Below are positions 1-8,929 of a stretch of 64,000 nucleotides of DNA, piece after piece. A program made the translations under genes and the position numbers. The stretch comes from Planomicrobium okeanokoites (lineage in GTDB: Bacteria; Bacillota; Bacilli; Bacillales_A; Planococcaceae). Location of the stretch: the NCBI RefSeq assembly GCF_003428875.1, contig NZ_QQRS01000001.1, positions 894,026-958,025 on the forward strand. The letters are read 5' to 3'. Below the pieces are notes generated by a model that made no database searches, was not told the origin of the DNA, and was given only the letters and a program-made list of their open reading frames with translations. How positions within the stretch are numbered: the first letter of the stretch is position 1; each line of letters begins with the position of its first letter.

Positions 1-1355
1 AATCGGTAATCTCCGCTGCGGTTCGATAATAAAGTGCTCATGTAATATCCATTCAGACCGCCATCGCCATCCACTTCAAAAAATCCGGTTTGCTGGATTT
101 GCGGATTTGCGATTCTGTCTTTGGCGCCTGCTGCAAAAATTCCTATTGACGCAAGAACAGCGATCACCGGGATTGCCAGCCAAGCATATTCCCTTTTGTC
201 TTTTTTAATAAGAAAGATATATAGTACTGGAACAACGATTATGATATACAAAAGAATAATCAGGAACATCGCCGTTTTTGATACAGCGAAACTTTCAAAT
301 AACTCATTAACCATTCCGATTTCATAAGACATTCTTTCTTTGATCGACTGATCCTGCTGAATTGCAGTTGAATTCTGGCCAGCGTCAACTAAATTCACCA
401 GTACCCCTTCATATCCATCCTGGGAGACGACTGGCTCATCACCCAGTGAAAATGCGGTTTGAATAATTGCTCCTGCCCCTACATCTTTTTTAACTGCCAG
501 GATCTGCCCATCATCCTCAAGCAACACACGGGCATCCTCGTCGACTTCGGCCTGATAAACCGGAATGGGATTCTCGAATCCTGAAACGGTCGCCTCTTCT
601 GACGAATTGAGCTGCATTGGTAGCAGTTCAGTTAAGTTGCCTGCAGCAGCCGTTAAATTGCTGTCAGCGCCTACAAGGATTTCTCCTCCCTGCTCGAGCC
701 ACACCATAACGGCTTGCTGCGTTTCTGCGGAAAGATCACTATACGGAAATTCATCAATGATTAAATAATCCAAGGTGTCCCAGGCAAGCGGGTCAGAAGG
801 CAGAGTATTTTCACCATCCGAGTTAAAATGGAATACTTGGGCATCCGCACCGTTCACCGGTAAATATTCACCTATACCGCGCAACCGGTCAGCGTTTTCA
901 GTCAATGTTGCGACAAATGGGATCTCCGGCATGAAATAATTGGGACGCAAGGACTTACTTCCTTGAAAATCGATTGCGTCTCCTTTTTCCCAGCCGCCTT
1001 CATAAACATAGATAGTTTGATTTGTCACTCCGCCGGAATAACTGTTGTCCATCATACCCGGCAGCGACAGGCTGAATGTTTTGGTTTCCCCCGCCGCTAA
1101 ATCCAGGGGCACGGTTAATCCTGCTCCAATGTTATAGCTTTCGGAATAATCAATGACAAGGTCTCCTGAAAACGCCGTGCCGTTATTGGAAGCTGTTATC
1201 TGCAACGGGACGCCCCTGTTGTATTTAACTTTATTTTCGAATCCTGCTTCCGCATCAATCGTAATATCAGCTTCGGCCGATGCGAGCGTCGGATAAGCGC
1301 TGAACAGCAACCATGCAGATAAAATCATGAATGAAATTGATATTGGTTTTTTCAT
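1..1355 (-). CDS. Secreted/membrane protein of unknown function (C-terminus cut off by window edge)
   Basis: This open frame begins at the ATG at 1355 and is still open at base 1, so only about 450 N-terminal residues are visible. A typical RBS (AGGGGG) lies just upstream. Residues 1-27 form a signal peptide ending near LASAEA. The next 330 or so residues look extracellular; they include a beta-rich part and a segment around YLIIDEFPYSDLS...WLEQGGEILVG that resembles the glutamine-amidotransferase-like fold found in some membrane-anchored proteins. Two hydrophobic stretches around residues 365-415 should be membrane segments. I do not recognise the family, and the missing C-terminus may hold the informative domain. 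Confidence 0.75.
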   Translation of the reverse strand, partial: MKKPISISFMILSAWLLFSAYPTLASAEADITIDAEAGFENKVKYNRGVPLQITASNNGTAFSGDLVIDYSESYNIGAGLTVPLDLAAGETKTFSLSLPGMMDNSYSGGVTNQTIYVYEGGWEKGDAIDFQGSKSLRPNYFMPEIPFVATLTENADRLRGIGEYLPVNGADAQVFHFNSDGENTLPSDPLAWDTLDYLIIDEFPYSDLSAETQQAVMVWLEQGGEILVGADSNLTAAAGNLTELLPMQLNSSEEATVSGFENPIPVYQAEVDEDARVLLEDDGQILAVKKDVGAGAIIQTAFSLGDEPVVSQDGYEGVLVNLVDAGQNSTAIQQDQSIKERMSYEIGMVNELFESFAVSKTAMFLIILLYIIIVVPVLYIFLIKKDKREYAWLAIPVIAVLASIGIFAAGAKDRIANPQIQQTGFFEVDGDGGLNGYYMSTLLSNRSGDYR

Positions 1356-1420
1356 TCCGTCCCCCCTTTTCTCTCTATTAATTAGTACGCATCAACTGTA
1401 AAATAGTTCCTTAGTCTGGA

Positions 1421-1456
1421 AAAAGAAAAAGCGGACAGCATAATGCTGTCCGCTTT
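1421..1456 (-). terminator. Rho-independent terminator of dapH-dapL
   Basis: On the minus strand an 11-bp perfect stem (GCGGACAGCAT / ATGCTGTCCGC) is followed by a run of T. It starts within bases of the dapL stop codon. Confidence 0.85.
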
Positions 1457-2572
1457 CTACTGTTCACTGAAATAACGGCGAATGAAACCAGGCATGAAAT
1501 CAAGGATTTTTTCATCAGGATTAATTTTTGAATGATGAAGCCCGAATTCCGAATTCACTCCCGCCCAAAACATCAAACCTGGTATCTGCTCAGTGAAATA
1601 GCCAAAATCTTCCCCGGTCATCGCGGCATCTGCGCGGACAGCTGTGATGCCATCGGCCGATGAGGCAAACTCCAGAAAATGTTCAGCCAATTGCCCGTTA
1701 TTATCAACTTCCCGATAAGAAGCTCCGTAATCAATTGAAATATGGCAATTATAACCCGTTTCCACCGCTTTACAAATGGCTTCTATGCGTTCTTTCATTT
1801 TCAGCATGGATGTATTATTCAACGTTCTGATGGTGCCTTCCAATCGGGCATTTTCAGCGATGATATTCTGGACGGTGCCGGCTGTGAATTTGCCGACCGT
1901 CAAAACCGCCGAATCCATCGGGTTGATGTTGCGGCTGACAATCGTCTGGAGCTGCATTAACAGTGATGCGCCCGCCACTGCCATATCTTCCGTCAAATGC
2001 GGAAATGCTGCATGGCCGCCTTTCCCATGTAAATCTATAAAAAGTTCAGATGTATTGGCGAATAACATTCCCGGTTTTGTTGAAACCGTCCCCACAGGCA
2101 GGTCAGGTGCGATATGCATCGCGTAGATTTCATCCGGCCACAAATCCGGCCGCTCGTTTTTCAGCCATTCCCTGAAAGGCAAAGCACCGCCCGGCCCTTC
2201 CTCCGCTGGCTGGAAAAGCACAAGCACATCCTGCTTTATCGGGTCTTCGATAAGTCGCTTAAGCAAACCGATTGCATTCGCCATATGGATATCATGGCCA
2301 CAGGCATGCATATAGCCTTCATGTGTGGAACGGAAGTCAAGCCCCGTATTTTCTTCTATCGGCAAGCCATCGATATCAGTTCGCCACGCGATGAGCTTGT
2401 CTGCATCCAGTCCGTTCACTTTCACTGCAATGCCTGTTTGCCATTCGGTAATTTCCATTCTATCTTGTGGCATTGAACGAATTTGTTCGAGCAGGTATTG
2501 CTGCGTTTTAAATTCACGGAAACCGATTTCCGGTATTTTATGCAAATCTCTTCTGATTTGTATAAGATCCAT
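1457..2572 (-). CDS. dapL: N-acetyldiaminopimelate deacetylase
   Basis: The protein is an M20-family amidohydrolase resembling B. subtilis YkuR. It removes the acetyl group from N-acetyl-LL-diaminopimelate, the step after DapH and an aminotransferase in the acetylase branch of DAP/lysine synthesis, in the cytosol. Visible metal-site motifs are HACGHD, PAEEGPGG and the late MTGEDFGYF. The frame is open upstream to 2635, but I place the start at 2572 (MDLIQIRRDLH): AAGGA lies 7 bases before it, the family begins here, and this removes an overlap with dapH. The result is 371 residues, about the family length. The dapH stop is 10 bases upstream, so the two genes form one operon. Confidence 0.93.
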   Translation of the reverse strand: MDLIQIRRDLHKIPEIGFREFKTQQYLLEQIRSMPQDRMEITEWQTGIAVKVNGLDADKLIAWRTDIDGLPIEENTGLDFRSTHEGYMHACGHDIHMANAIGLLKRLIEDPIKQDVLVLFQPAEEGPGGALPFREWLKNERPDLWPDEIYAMHIAPDLPVGTVSTKPGMLFANTSELFIDLHGKGGHAAFPHLTEDMAVAGASLLMQLQTIVSRNINPMDSAVLTVGKFTAGTVQNIIAENARLEGTIRTLNNTSMLKMKERIEAICKAVETGYNCHISIDYGASYREVDNNGQLAEHFLEFASSADGITAVRADAAMTGEDFGYFTEQIPGLMFWAGVNSEFGLHHSKINPDEKILDFMPGFIRRYFSEQ

Positions 2573-2582
2573 ATCCAGATCC

Positions 2583-3296
2583 TTATAATTGACGTAGTTC
2601 TTGTTTGATTTCCGTTTTCGAGCGCGTCTTCTCATCCATCAATTTCAATACCCGGGCCGGCGTGCCGCCAACTACTGAATTTTCCGGAACGTCTTCGATA
2701 ACAATTGCCCCAGCGGCAACCACCGCACCTTGTCCGATTCGAACGCCTTCCAGAACTACTGCGTTCGCGCCGATCATTACATTGTCTTCCACAATTACCG
2801 GAGTGGCGGAAGCCGGTTCGATCACCCCTGCAAGCACAGCGCCTGCGCCGATGTGGCAATTCTTGCCGACAGTAGCACGGCCGCCCATGATAACGCCCAT
2901 ATCGATCATCGTGCCATCGCCGATTACAGATCCGATATTGATGACTGCACCCATCATGATGATGCAATTATTGCCGATTTCCACATTTTCACGGATAAAT
3001 GCGCCTGGTTCGATGCGGCTGTTGATGTTTTTCAAGTCCAGCATCGGAATTGCCGAGTTGCGGCGATCATTTTCTACAACGTAGTCTTCAATTGCAGCTT
3101 CGTGTTCTGCTAAAGCTTTTTCAATATCTGACCACTCACCGAATACAGTCGCATGACCGCCTTCACCGAAAACTTTCGCAGACTCTCCATAATTCAGCGA
3201 AGCGACGTTTTCACCCTTAACATAAACTTTCACAGGTGTTGATTTTTTTGCATTCTGTATGTACGAAATAATTTCATTGGCATCCATTTGTTTCAT
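2583..3296 (-). CDS. dapH: 2,3,4,5-tetrahydrodipicolinate N-acetyltransferase
   Basis: The enzyme acetylates tetrahydrodipicolinate with acetyl-CoA, committing it to the acetylase branch of DAP/lysine synthesis. At 237 residues it matches B. subtilis DapH (236). The N-terminal 85 residues are the DapH-specific domain ([20 protein letters not shown]). Then come hexapeptide repeats forming a left-handed beta helix ([41 protein letters not shown]), and the C-terminus [10 protein letters not shown] is conserved. The start could be M1 or M4, both close to the RBS AAAGAGG. It is first gene of the dapH-dapL operon, with its own promoter downstream of the LysR gene. Confidence 0.96.
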   Translation of the reverse strand: MKQMDANEIISYIQNAKKSTPVKVYVKGENVASLNYGESAKVFGEGGHATVFGEWSDIEKALAEHEAAIEDYVVENDRRNSAIPMLDLKNINSRIEPGAFIRENVEIGNNCIIMMGAVINIGSVIGDGTMIDMGVIMGGRATVGKNCHIGAGAVLAGVIEPASATPVIVEDNVMIGANAVVLEGVRIGQGAVVAAGAIVIEDVPENSVVGGTPARVLKLMDEKTRSKTEIKQELRQL

Positions 3297-3327
3297 CGAT
3301 AAAAACCTCTTTCTATAGTTAATGGTG

Positions 3328-3358
3328 TAATTATAACGGAAAATGCAAGATAATTCAT
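3328..3358 (-). promoter_or_regulatory. Probable sigma-A promoter of dapH-dapL
   Basis: The minus strand carries a perfect -10 TATAAT at 3335-3330 in the 66-base gap before dapH. The -35 is poor (a TGAAT-like sequence about 17 bases upstream), so the call rests on the -10 and the position. Confidence 0.5.
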
Positions 3359-3362
3359 CACT

Positions 3363-4238
3363 CTAGTCCAATAAAGCGGCATGTTTTTGCACAATTTCAA
3401 CAAAAGCTGAAACCTGACGCAATTCAAAAGCGGAATCATAGCCGATAAGCCATGTATCCCGGGTCAATTCGAGCTCTTCCGCGTTGCTTGCCAATGCGAC
3501 CGTGTGCACATCTTCCGTTCCGTTTAATGTTATTGAAGGAAGGATGGCGTAGCCGATCCCATTCACCGCCATCTGCTTGCATGTCTCGATTTGGTCCACT
3601 GTAATCTGCCTTTTCGGATTGGAGGCAAAATGTTTCTGCCACCATTGCTGAATTTCTTCATAATAATTGGAATCGCTTTTAAACTGGATAAAAGGCCGTT
3701 CCGTTTCCATCACCTGTTCAAGCGAATCGATTTCTTTATCGACTAAATACAAAGTATCGCGGAATAAGTGGATTTTCTTCCCCTTCCAATCAGTGTGTCC
3801 GCGTACAATTCCGATATGCGCCTCGCCTTCATACAAAGCACGAGTAATTTCAGAGCTCCATCCGGTGATCAGCTGAATTTTCGCCTGTGGATAAAGCGTT
3901 ACAAAATCCTTCAGGACTTTCGGCAGCCAATTCTGCCCGATGATGGATGCACAGGCTATCTTCAAAGTGCCATGCACTTTTGACGTCAGCGTATGCAGCA
4001 CTTCAAATACTTCTTCTTTGCGCTGCAGCATTTCATTGGCGTAGCTGATGACTAGTTCACCTGCAGGCGTTGGAGTCAGCCCTTTCTGCGAACGGATGAA
4101 TAATTGCTGGCCCCATTCTTTTTCTATGGATTGCAGTCTTTGAGATAAAGCTGGCTGAGAAAGGAAGAGGCGTTCCGACGCTTTTCTCATATTGCCTTCT
4201 TCAGCCAGTATTTTGATGATCATTTCTTCATTCGACAT
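3363..4238 (-). CDS. ccpE: LysR-family regulator, CcpE/YkuM type
   Basis: This 291-residue LysR-type regulator has an N-terminal winged helix-turn-helix (about residues 1-60; NMRKASERLFLSQPALSQRL is the recognition region) and a periplasmic-binding-like effector domain. In B. subtilis a LysR gene of this kind (ykuM, the citrate-responsive CcpE) sits in the same yku cluster as dapH-dapL, and this gene directly precedes them here; the symbol rests on resemblance and that synteny. Its start overlaps the last 11 bases of the upstream MFS exporter gene, so the two are probably translated together. Control of central carbon genes is inferred from the family; control of the exporter is also possible. 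Confidence 0.72.
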   Translation of the reverse strand: MSNEEMIIKILAEEGNMRKASERLFLSQPALSQRLQSIEKEWGQQLFIRSQKGLTPTPAGELVISYANEMLQRKEEVFEVLHTLTSKVHGTLKIACASIIGQNWLPKVLKDFVTLYPQAKIQLITGWSSEITRALYEGEAHIGIVRGHTDWKGKKIHLFRDTLYLVDKEIDSLEQVMETERPFIQFKSDSNYYEEIQQWWQKHFASNPKRQITVDQIETCKQMAVNGIGYAILPSITLNGTEDVHTVALASNAEELELTRDTWLIGYDSAFELRQVSAFVEIVQKHAALLD

Positions 4239-5706
4239 TTTTCTTCACTCCTTTATCCCTCGGCAGACCGAAGATCAGCAACAGGCTGACAACGGCAAAA
4301 ACAGCCATGAAAGCATAGACATTCTGAAGCGCCAGGGATAATCCCCCTTGCAGGAAACGCAGTTCTTCTAGCGGCATATCCGCCCTGCTGTCCACCGTAA
4401 GCAATGAATTAATTGAATCCAGACCATAATTTTTATTACTGGACTCAAAATATTTCAGCAGCGATGTATTAAGTACAGTACCGAGCAGCGCCACCCCGAT
4501 CGTACTTCCGAGATTACGCATGAACATATTGGATGCTGTCGCAACTCCCCGCTTTTCGTAAGTGACAGCACTTTGGATCGAGACGATAAACGCAGTGCTC
4601 GTCAACCCCATACCGATGCCGATGACAAAGCTCGATAATGCAGCCCACCACGGACCTGCCTCTGGCCGCATAAGGACAAACAACAAAGCACCGGCCACCA
4701 AAAATAATCCTCCTGCAAGCGACGTCCGGAAATAACCGATTCTGATCAATAGCCTTCCGGACAAAGTCGAAGCAATCGGCCAGCCGATCGACATGGCAGT
4801 CAGGGTAAATCCGGCGATGGCGGCGGGCTGTTCCATGACACCCGTCACATAGGTCGGCAAATAACTTGAAACAGAGATTAAAATGATGCCCGTTGTGAGA
4901 GAAACCAGATTAGCAAATAAAATCGTTTTATTTCTCCATATTTCAAACGGCATGATGGGTTCTTTCACTTTCCGTTCAACCAGGACGAATAAGATGAACG
5001 CCGTTGCTGACAGTGAAATGAGTAATGCCGCAGTAGCGGAAAACCACTCAAAACCGACACCGCCTTCAACCAGGACATATAATAAACTCACTAAACCGAT
5101 GGTCAATAAAATCGCTCCGGCATAGTCGATGGAAGGTTTGCCGGTTCTTTTAGGTTCCTGCAGGAAAATCAGTACACCTGCAAGCGCCAGGATGCCTAAT
5201 GGGATGTTCACCCAAAATACATACTCCCAACCTACAGTTGCAACCAGGATACCTCCGATAGCAGGCCCTGAAACCGCGGAAATGCCCCAGACGCTCGAAA
5301 GGTAACCCTGTATTTTCGCACGTTCTTCTGCGGAATAGATATCGCCGACGATGGTAGTGGCAATCGGCAATACCGCTCCTGCTCCCATTCCTTGAATCAG
5401 CCTGTAGAGAATTAATTGATCCATTGAGTCGGCAAGACCGCACATAAGTGAACCGAACAGGAACAACAGAATGCCGAAAGTGAAAATCGGTTTACGTCCG
5501 AAAATATCCGATAATTTACCGTAAATCAGGACTGTTACCGTATTCATCAGAAGATAGGCGGAAAACACCCAGCTGTATTTAGCAAAGCCACCCAAGTCAG
5601 CCGCAATGCTCGGCATTGCCGTAGCAACGATGGTAGCCTCCACCGCTCCAACAAACATCGCCAGCATCACCGAGATCAAAACAAGTGGACGATTTGTCGT
5701 CTTCAT
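4228..5706 (-). CDS. MFS drug:H+ antiporter, DHA2 family (14 TM)
   Basis: A 492-residue multi-pass membrane protein with the marks of 14-helix DHA2 exporters. It has motif A between TM2 and TM3 (GKLSDIFGRKP), an RLIQGMGAG segment in TM4, and motif C in TM5 (AVSGPAIGGILV). The N-terminus reads straight into TM1 and a long loop precedes the final helix. Export of hydrophobic toxic compounds by proton antiport is the family role; the substrate cannot be read from sequence. The gene overlaps the downstream LysR gene by 11 bases. The spacing from cbpB, which has its own terminator, makes this the first gene of a two-gene unit. Confidence 0.88.
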   Translation of the reverse strand: MKTTNRPLVLISVMLAMFVGAVEATIVATAMPSIAADLGGFAKYSWVFSAYLLMNTVTVLIYGKLSDIFGRKPIFTFGILLFLFGSLMCGLADSMDQLILYRLIQGMGAGAVLPIATTIVGDIYSAEERAKIQGYLSSVWGISAVSGPAIGGILVATVGWEYVFWVNIPLGILALAGVLIFLQEPKRTGKPSIDYAGAILLTIGLVSLLYVLVEGGVGFEWFSATAALLISLSATAFILFVLVERKVKEPIMPFEIWRNKTILFANLVSLTTGIILISVSSYLPTYVTGVMEQPAAIAGFTLTAMSIGWPIASTLSGRLLIRIGYFRTSLAGGLFLVAGALLFVLMRPEAGPWWAALSSFVIGIGMGLTSTAFIVSIQSAVTYEKRGVATASNMFMRNLGSTIGVALLGTVLNTSLLKYFESSNKNYGLDSINSLLTVDSRADMPLEELRFLQGGLSLALQNVYAFMAVFAVVSLLLIFGLPRDKGVKKNVE

Positions 5707-5734
5707 ATCTCTGAGCCCTCATTTCAAATTGAAC

Positions 5735-5765
5735 AACAAAAAAGGCCTCTTACTTCGAGGCCCTC
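5735..5765 (-). terminator. Terminator of cbpB
   Basis: The minus strand shows GGGCCTC, a short loop, GAGGCC and then six T, a few bases after the cbpB stop. Confidence 0.85.
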
Positions 5766-5768
5766 CAT

Positions 5769-6218
5769 TCATTGATTATTTCGGATTTGATAAATCTGTT
5801 TCTTCAATTGTTTCAATACGACCCGTCTTGTCAAAATACCCATGAACAATCCGTCGTCATCAACCACACAAAGGAAATTCTGATCAATCAGCAGGTCCAG
5901 CGCCTTTTGAAAACGTTCAGTTATTTTGATCAATGGAATATCCGTCTGCATAATTTCCTGCACTTTGATTTCCGGTAATTTTTCATATTCAATATGGTCC
6001 AGACCGAGTATGGATTCCGTAATACGCTGAGTATTGATCAGCCCCTGGAAACGGTATTTCATATCCAGGACAGGGATTGCCGAGTAACCCGTTTTCGTCA
6101 GAACCAGCAATGCATGTTCTGCGCTATTGCCCAGTTGAACGTGGGCGACTTTTTCAGATGAAATAATATAATCTTCTATTTGAGTTTCAAGAAAGTCTTT
6201 GCTTGGTAATGAAATCAT
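5769..6218 (-). CDS. cbpB: Cyclic-di-AMP-binding CBS-domain protein
   Basis: The protein has 149 residues and two CBS motifs (about 15-75 and 85-145), and resembles B. subtilis CbpB/DarB (YkuL) from end to end. Shared stretches include AHVQLGNSAEHALLVLTKTGY near the N-terminus and FTRR/LTRRVVLK near the C-terminus. In B. subtilis the apo form stimulates the (p)ppGpp synthetase Rel and pyruvate carboxylase, and c-di-AMP binding switches this off, linking potassium status to the stringent response. A ktrD potassium channel gene, from a system c-di-AMP also controls, lies 9 kb away here. Monocistronic, with its own terminator. Confidence 0.92.
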   Translation of the reverse strand: MISLPSKDFLETQIEDYIISSEKVAHVQLGNSAEHALLVLTKTGYSAIPVLDMKYRFQGLINTQRITESILGLDHIEYEKLPEIKVQEIMQTDIPLIKITERFQKALDLLIDQNFLCVVDDDGLFMGILTRRVVLKQLKKQIYQIRNNQ

Positions 6219-6318
6219 GCGCTCTACTCCTTTTGCATCATAAACTGATGCTAATCACTCCGATTTCATCATAACACATCACCAAACATGAAACTATTTA
6301 AAAGAGAGTATTATTTAC

Positions 6319-7086
6319 TTAAAAAGGAAATTTATTCAGCCATTGTCCGCCATCCAGCGTCACAATCTCCCCATTCATATAGGAAGCTTTATCCGACATG
6401 ATGAAAGCAGCCAATTCCGCAATTTCTTCCGGTTTGCCCAATCGGCCGAGAGGAATCGATTCAAGTGTGCGTTTCGCCGCTTTTTCTGATTCCCATAGTT
6501 TATCAGCGCCGCCAGTACGTTCAATAGGCCCCGGTGCAATGCCATTTACACGGATTCCGAACTGAGTCCCCCACTCTACAGCAAGCGTGCGTGTCAGCGA
6601 CATGACTCCCGCTTTTGCTGCAGCTGAATGCGCCACACCTGCTCCGGCATTCCACGCATAAGTAGCGAGCATATTCAGGATATTTCCTTTTGTTTCATTT
6701 TCAATCCAATAATTTCCGACCGCATGGGAACAGAAAAATGTACCATTCAATACGATATCCACAACTGATTTCCATCCGTTCGGAGATAGTTTTTCCGCAT
6801 GGACAATGAAATTACCGGCTGCATTATTTACCAGGCCATCAATACGGCCGAATTTTTCATGGGCAAATTTAACCATCGCTTTTGCATGTTCCGGCTCCCT
6901 GACATCCATTTGAAAAACTTCAACGGTGCCTTTAGCGTCTGCCATATTTTTAACGGCATCGTTCAATTTTTCCATATCACGTCCTGTAATGACGACGTTT
7001 GCTCCCTCAGCAGCAAATCTTTCCGCCATATGGTATCCCATACCGCTTGAACCACCAGTAATAATAATTGTCTGATCTTGAAACAT
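6319..7086 (-). CDS. fadH: 2,4-dienoyl-CoA reductase (SDR family)
   Basis: The enzyme reduces 2,4-dienoyl-CoA intermediates with NADPH so that polyunsaturated fatty acids can enter beta-oxidation. The 255 residues match B. subtilis FadH/YkuF. The Rossmann glycine motif is TGGSSGMG at residues 9-16 and NNAAGNF lies near residue 90. The catalytic site is the dienoyl-reductase arrangement (Tyr in ATYAWNAG and Lys in HSAAAK, well separated) instead of the usual YxxxK. C-terminal GGQWLNKFPF is conserved. RBS GGAGG precedes the ATG. It is monocistronic and divergent from ykyB. Confidence 0.94.
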   Translation of the reverse strand: MFQDQTIIITGGSSGMGYHMAERFAAEGANVVITGRDMEKLNDAVKNMADAKGTVEVFQMDVREPEHAKAMVKFAHEKFGRIDGLVNNAAGNFIVHAEKLSPNGWKSVVDIVLNGTFFCSHAVGNYWIENETKGNILNMLATYAWNAGAGVAHSAAAKAGVMSLTRTLAVEWGTQFGIRVNGIAPGPIERTGGADKLWESEKAAKRTLESIPLGRLGKPEEIAELAAFIMSDKASYMNGEIVTLDGGQWLNKFPF

Positions 7087-7202
7087 TTCAAATTCCTCCT
7101 TTTGGCCTCATATGATTTTGTATGTAAAAATGACAAATTACGCCTATTTCCTCAAATGAACCAATACTCCTGATACTTGTTATACACATTGCAAGAAAAT
7201 TT

Positions 7203-7211
7203 TGATATAAT
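7203..7211 (+). promoter_or_regulatory. Extended -10 promoter of ykyB
   Basis: TTGATATAAT contains a perfect -10 (TATAAT, 7206-7211) with an upstream TG, an extended -10, 45 bases before ykyB. A second TATAAT lies at 7228-7233 without a good partner. Confidence 0.5.
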
Positions 7212-7255
7212 GAAGATGTTTTTAGAATATAATCCTCTTAGAAAGGAATGAGCCT

Positions 7256-7717
7256 ATGTCTAACTCCCGAATGGATTCTGAAATTGCCCAGGCTATTTTC
7301 ACAGTCAACAGGCACGCAAAGACCGCTTCAGATAATCACTATTTATATGCCTTGAAAAAAGAGGCGCTAAATAAAATGATTCTCCAGGATCGCGCTCAGA
7401 AAATAGGGCTGCACTTCAGTAAAAACCCCCGTAAAAGCCAACAGCAATCTTCTGTCCTCGTAAAATGTGGAGACTATTATTTTCACATGCTGCCGAAAAA
7501 AGAAGACTTTGAGAATCTTGAACACCTCGGCCACCTCGATGAGTCTTATCGGAATCCCGCAAGCAGGATGAACTTGCGTTCTGCCAAAGAAATCCTGAGT
7601 GAGCTGACCGGCCTCCAGCCGGTGAAAAAGGACACAGCCGCAGCAAATCCCGGAAAAGCTTATCAGCCGAGGGAAATGAACAGATTCTATTCACCTAAAA
7701 AATCATATTTCGATTGA
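7256..7717 (+). CDS. ykyB: YkyB-family protein
   Basis: This 153-residue soluble protein resembles B. subtilis YkyB over its length: TVNRHAKTA near residue 18, IGLHFSKNPR..QQQS around 50-65, GDYYFHMLPKKEDFE around 70-85 and YRNPASRMNL around 97. The function of the family is not known to me; no enzyme motif or transmembrane segment is visible. The C-terminal 30 residues are variable. RBS GAAAGGA lies 8 bases upstream. It keeps the B. subtilis neighbourhood (fadH, cbpB, ccpE, dapH-dapL) but is transcribed opposite to them. Confidence 0.9.
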   Translation: MSNSRMDSEIAQAIFTVNRHAKTASDNHYLYALKKEALNKMILQDRAQKIGLHFSKNPRKSQQQSSVLVKCGDYYFHMLPKKEDFENLEHLGHLDESYRNPASRMNLRSAKEILSELTGLQPVKKDTAAANPGKAYQPREMNRFYSPKKSYFD

Positions 7718-7722
7718 TGGAG

Positions 7723-7755
7723 AGAGCCGGGACTAAATTGTCTTCGGCTCTTTAT
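7723..7755. terminator. Bidirectional terminator between ykyB and the YkwC-type gene
   Basis: AGAGCCG at 7723-7729 pairs with CGGCTCT at 7745-7751, and both strands run into T-rich sequence. The stop of the minus-strand gene lies in the loop. Confidence 0.8.
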
Positions 7756-8620
7756 TATTAGTATCTTCATATTGGACAATCAATGCCTGAGTCCCTTTAT
7801 CCTGATAGCCTTTTTCAGCCAGATTCTCGAAGAGGCGGAGCGACAGGCGGAGGGCAGGAAGATCAAGTCCCATCAAATCCGCTTCTTCCAATGCAATTTT
7901 CATATCTTTGATGAAGTGTTTAATATAGAATCCGGGTTCGAAATTACGTGAAATCATTTTTGGCGCTAGGTTCGATAAAGACCAGGAGCCCGCTGCACCT
8001 GAAGAAATGGACAGAAGTACAGTTTCCGGATCAAGACCCGCTTTCAGAGCATAGATCAACGATTCGCTCACTCCCATCATATTGGAAGCAATGATAATCT
8101 GATTGCACATTTTTGTATGCTGCCCTGAACCAGCCGGCCCTTGATAAACAATATTTCCGCCAAAGAGATCCAGCAAAGGTTGCACCTGTTTAAAACTGCT
8201 TTCTTCCCCACCGACCATAATCGACAATAAACCATTTCTCGCACCGATGTCTCCACCCGAAACAGGTGCATCCAAAGCTGAAAGGCCCTTCTGGAGTGCG
8301 GCTTTAAAAATTTCACGGGCAAGTTCCGGTTTTGATGTAGTCATATCGACCAGCACAGTTCCTTCTTTGGCATTGTTGATGATGCCTTCTTCCCCGAAAT
8401 AAATTTCTTCGACATCTGAAGGGTAGCCGACCATCGTAAAAATAACTTCGGCATCCATTGCCACCATTTTCGGAGATTCCTGCCATTCAGCCCCAGCTTC
8501 CACTAAATTCTGAGCTTTAGAGGCCGTTCGTGTATAGACGGAAACTTCGTGCCCTTCATCGAGAAGGTGCTTCACCAGGCTGTTTCCCATGACTCCCGTT
8601 CCGATAAATCCTACCTTCAT
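7733..8620 (-). CDS. ykwC: 3-hydroxyisobutyrate dehydrogenase-family NAD(P)-dependent oxidoreductase (YkwC-like)
   Basis: The protein has 295 residues in the beta-hydroxyacid dehydrogenase family. An N-terminal Rossmann fold carries GFIGTGVMG at residues 4-12. The substrate-binding motif DAPVSGGDIGA is near residue 118 and the catalytic lysine segment HTKMCNQI near 167. The C-terminal half is the all-helical dimer domain. B. subtilis YkwC is the likely counterpart. The substrate is not known; a small 3-hydroxy acid such as hydroxyisobutyrate or tartronate semialdehyde/glycerate is the family norm. RBS AAAGGAGG precedes the ATG. Monocistronic. Confidence 0.82.
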   Translation of the reverse strand: MKVGFIGTGVMGNSLVKHLLDEGHEVSVYTRTASKAQNLVEAGAEWQESPKMVAMDAEVIFTMVGYPSDVEEIYFGEEGIINNAKEGTVLVDMTTSKPELAREIFKAALQKGLSALDAPVSGGDIGARNGLLSIMVGGEESSFKQVQPLLDLFGGNIVYQGPAGSGQHTKMCNQIIIASNMMGVSESLIYALKAGLDPETVLLSISSGAAGSWSLSNLAPKMISRNFEPGFYIKHFIKDMKIALEEADLMGLDLPALRLSLRLFENLAEKGYQDKGTQALIVQYEDTNNKEPKTI

Positions 8621-8687
8621 ATGTATCCTCCTTTTTCAAGCTATCTTCAGTTTAGCAAAAATCTTCTGTATATTCATTAAATAGTGT

Positions 8688-8818
8688 AGAAAAGCGGAAA
8701 CGGCCGTTCAGCTCCGGCAGGATTAAGATGAACTTCCGAAGCGGCGCTCTTTGCCGCACAGGAAGGGCAGCTTAAGACCGAGGAGTTGGCCGTTGGAGTC
8801 TGGACAATAGAAAAGCGA
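8688..8818 (+). repeat. Interspersed palindromic repeat, copy 1
   Basis: The element begins AGAAAAGCGGAAACGGCC and ends GTCTGGACAATAGAAAAGCG, with internal inverted segments (GCGGCGCTCTTTGCCGC, CGGCC/GGCCG). It shares both ends and the central CTCTTTGCC block with the copy at 13246 and the first end with the copy at 30654. It fills most of the 309-base gap between two minus-strand genes; no protein is supported here. Confidence 0.75.
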
Positions 8819-8929
8819 GTGGGGAAAATGGGCAAAAAAAAGAAGCCGATCCAGTTAAGGACCGACCACAAAAGGGGGAAATGAGAATGTTGCTGTGTTC
8901 TTTATTAGTATGCCCAGATAAATATGGCT

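Noticed and set aside
2573..2635. Extended N-terminus of dapL (MRRRARKRK...)
   Set aside because: It overlaps the conserved C-terminus of dapH and is not family sequence; the RBS supports the start at 2572.
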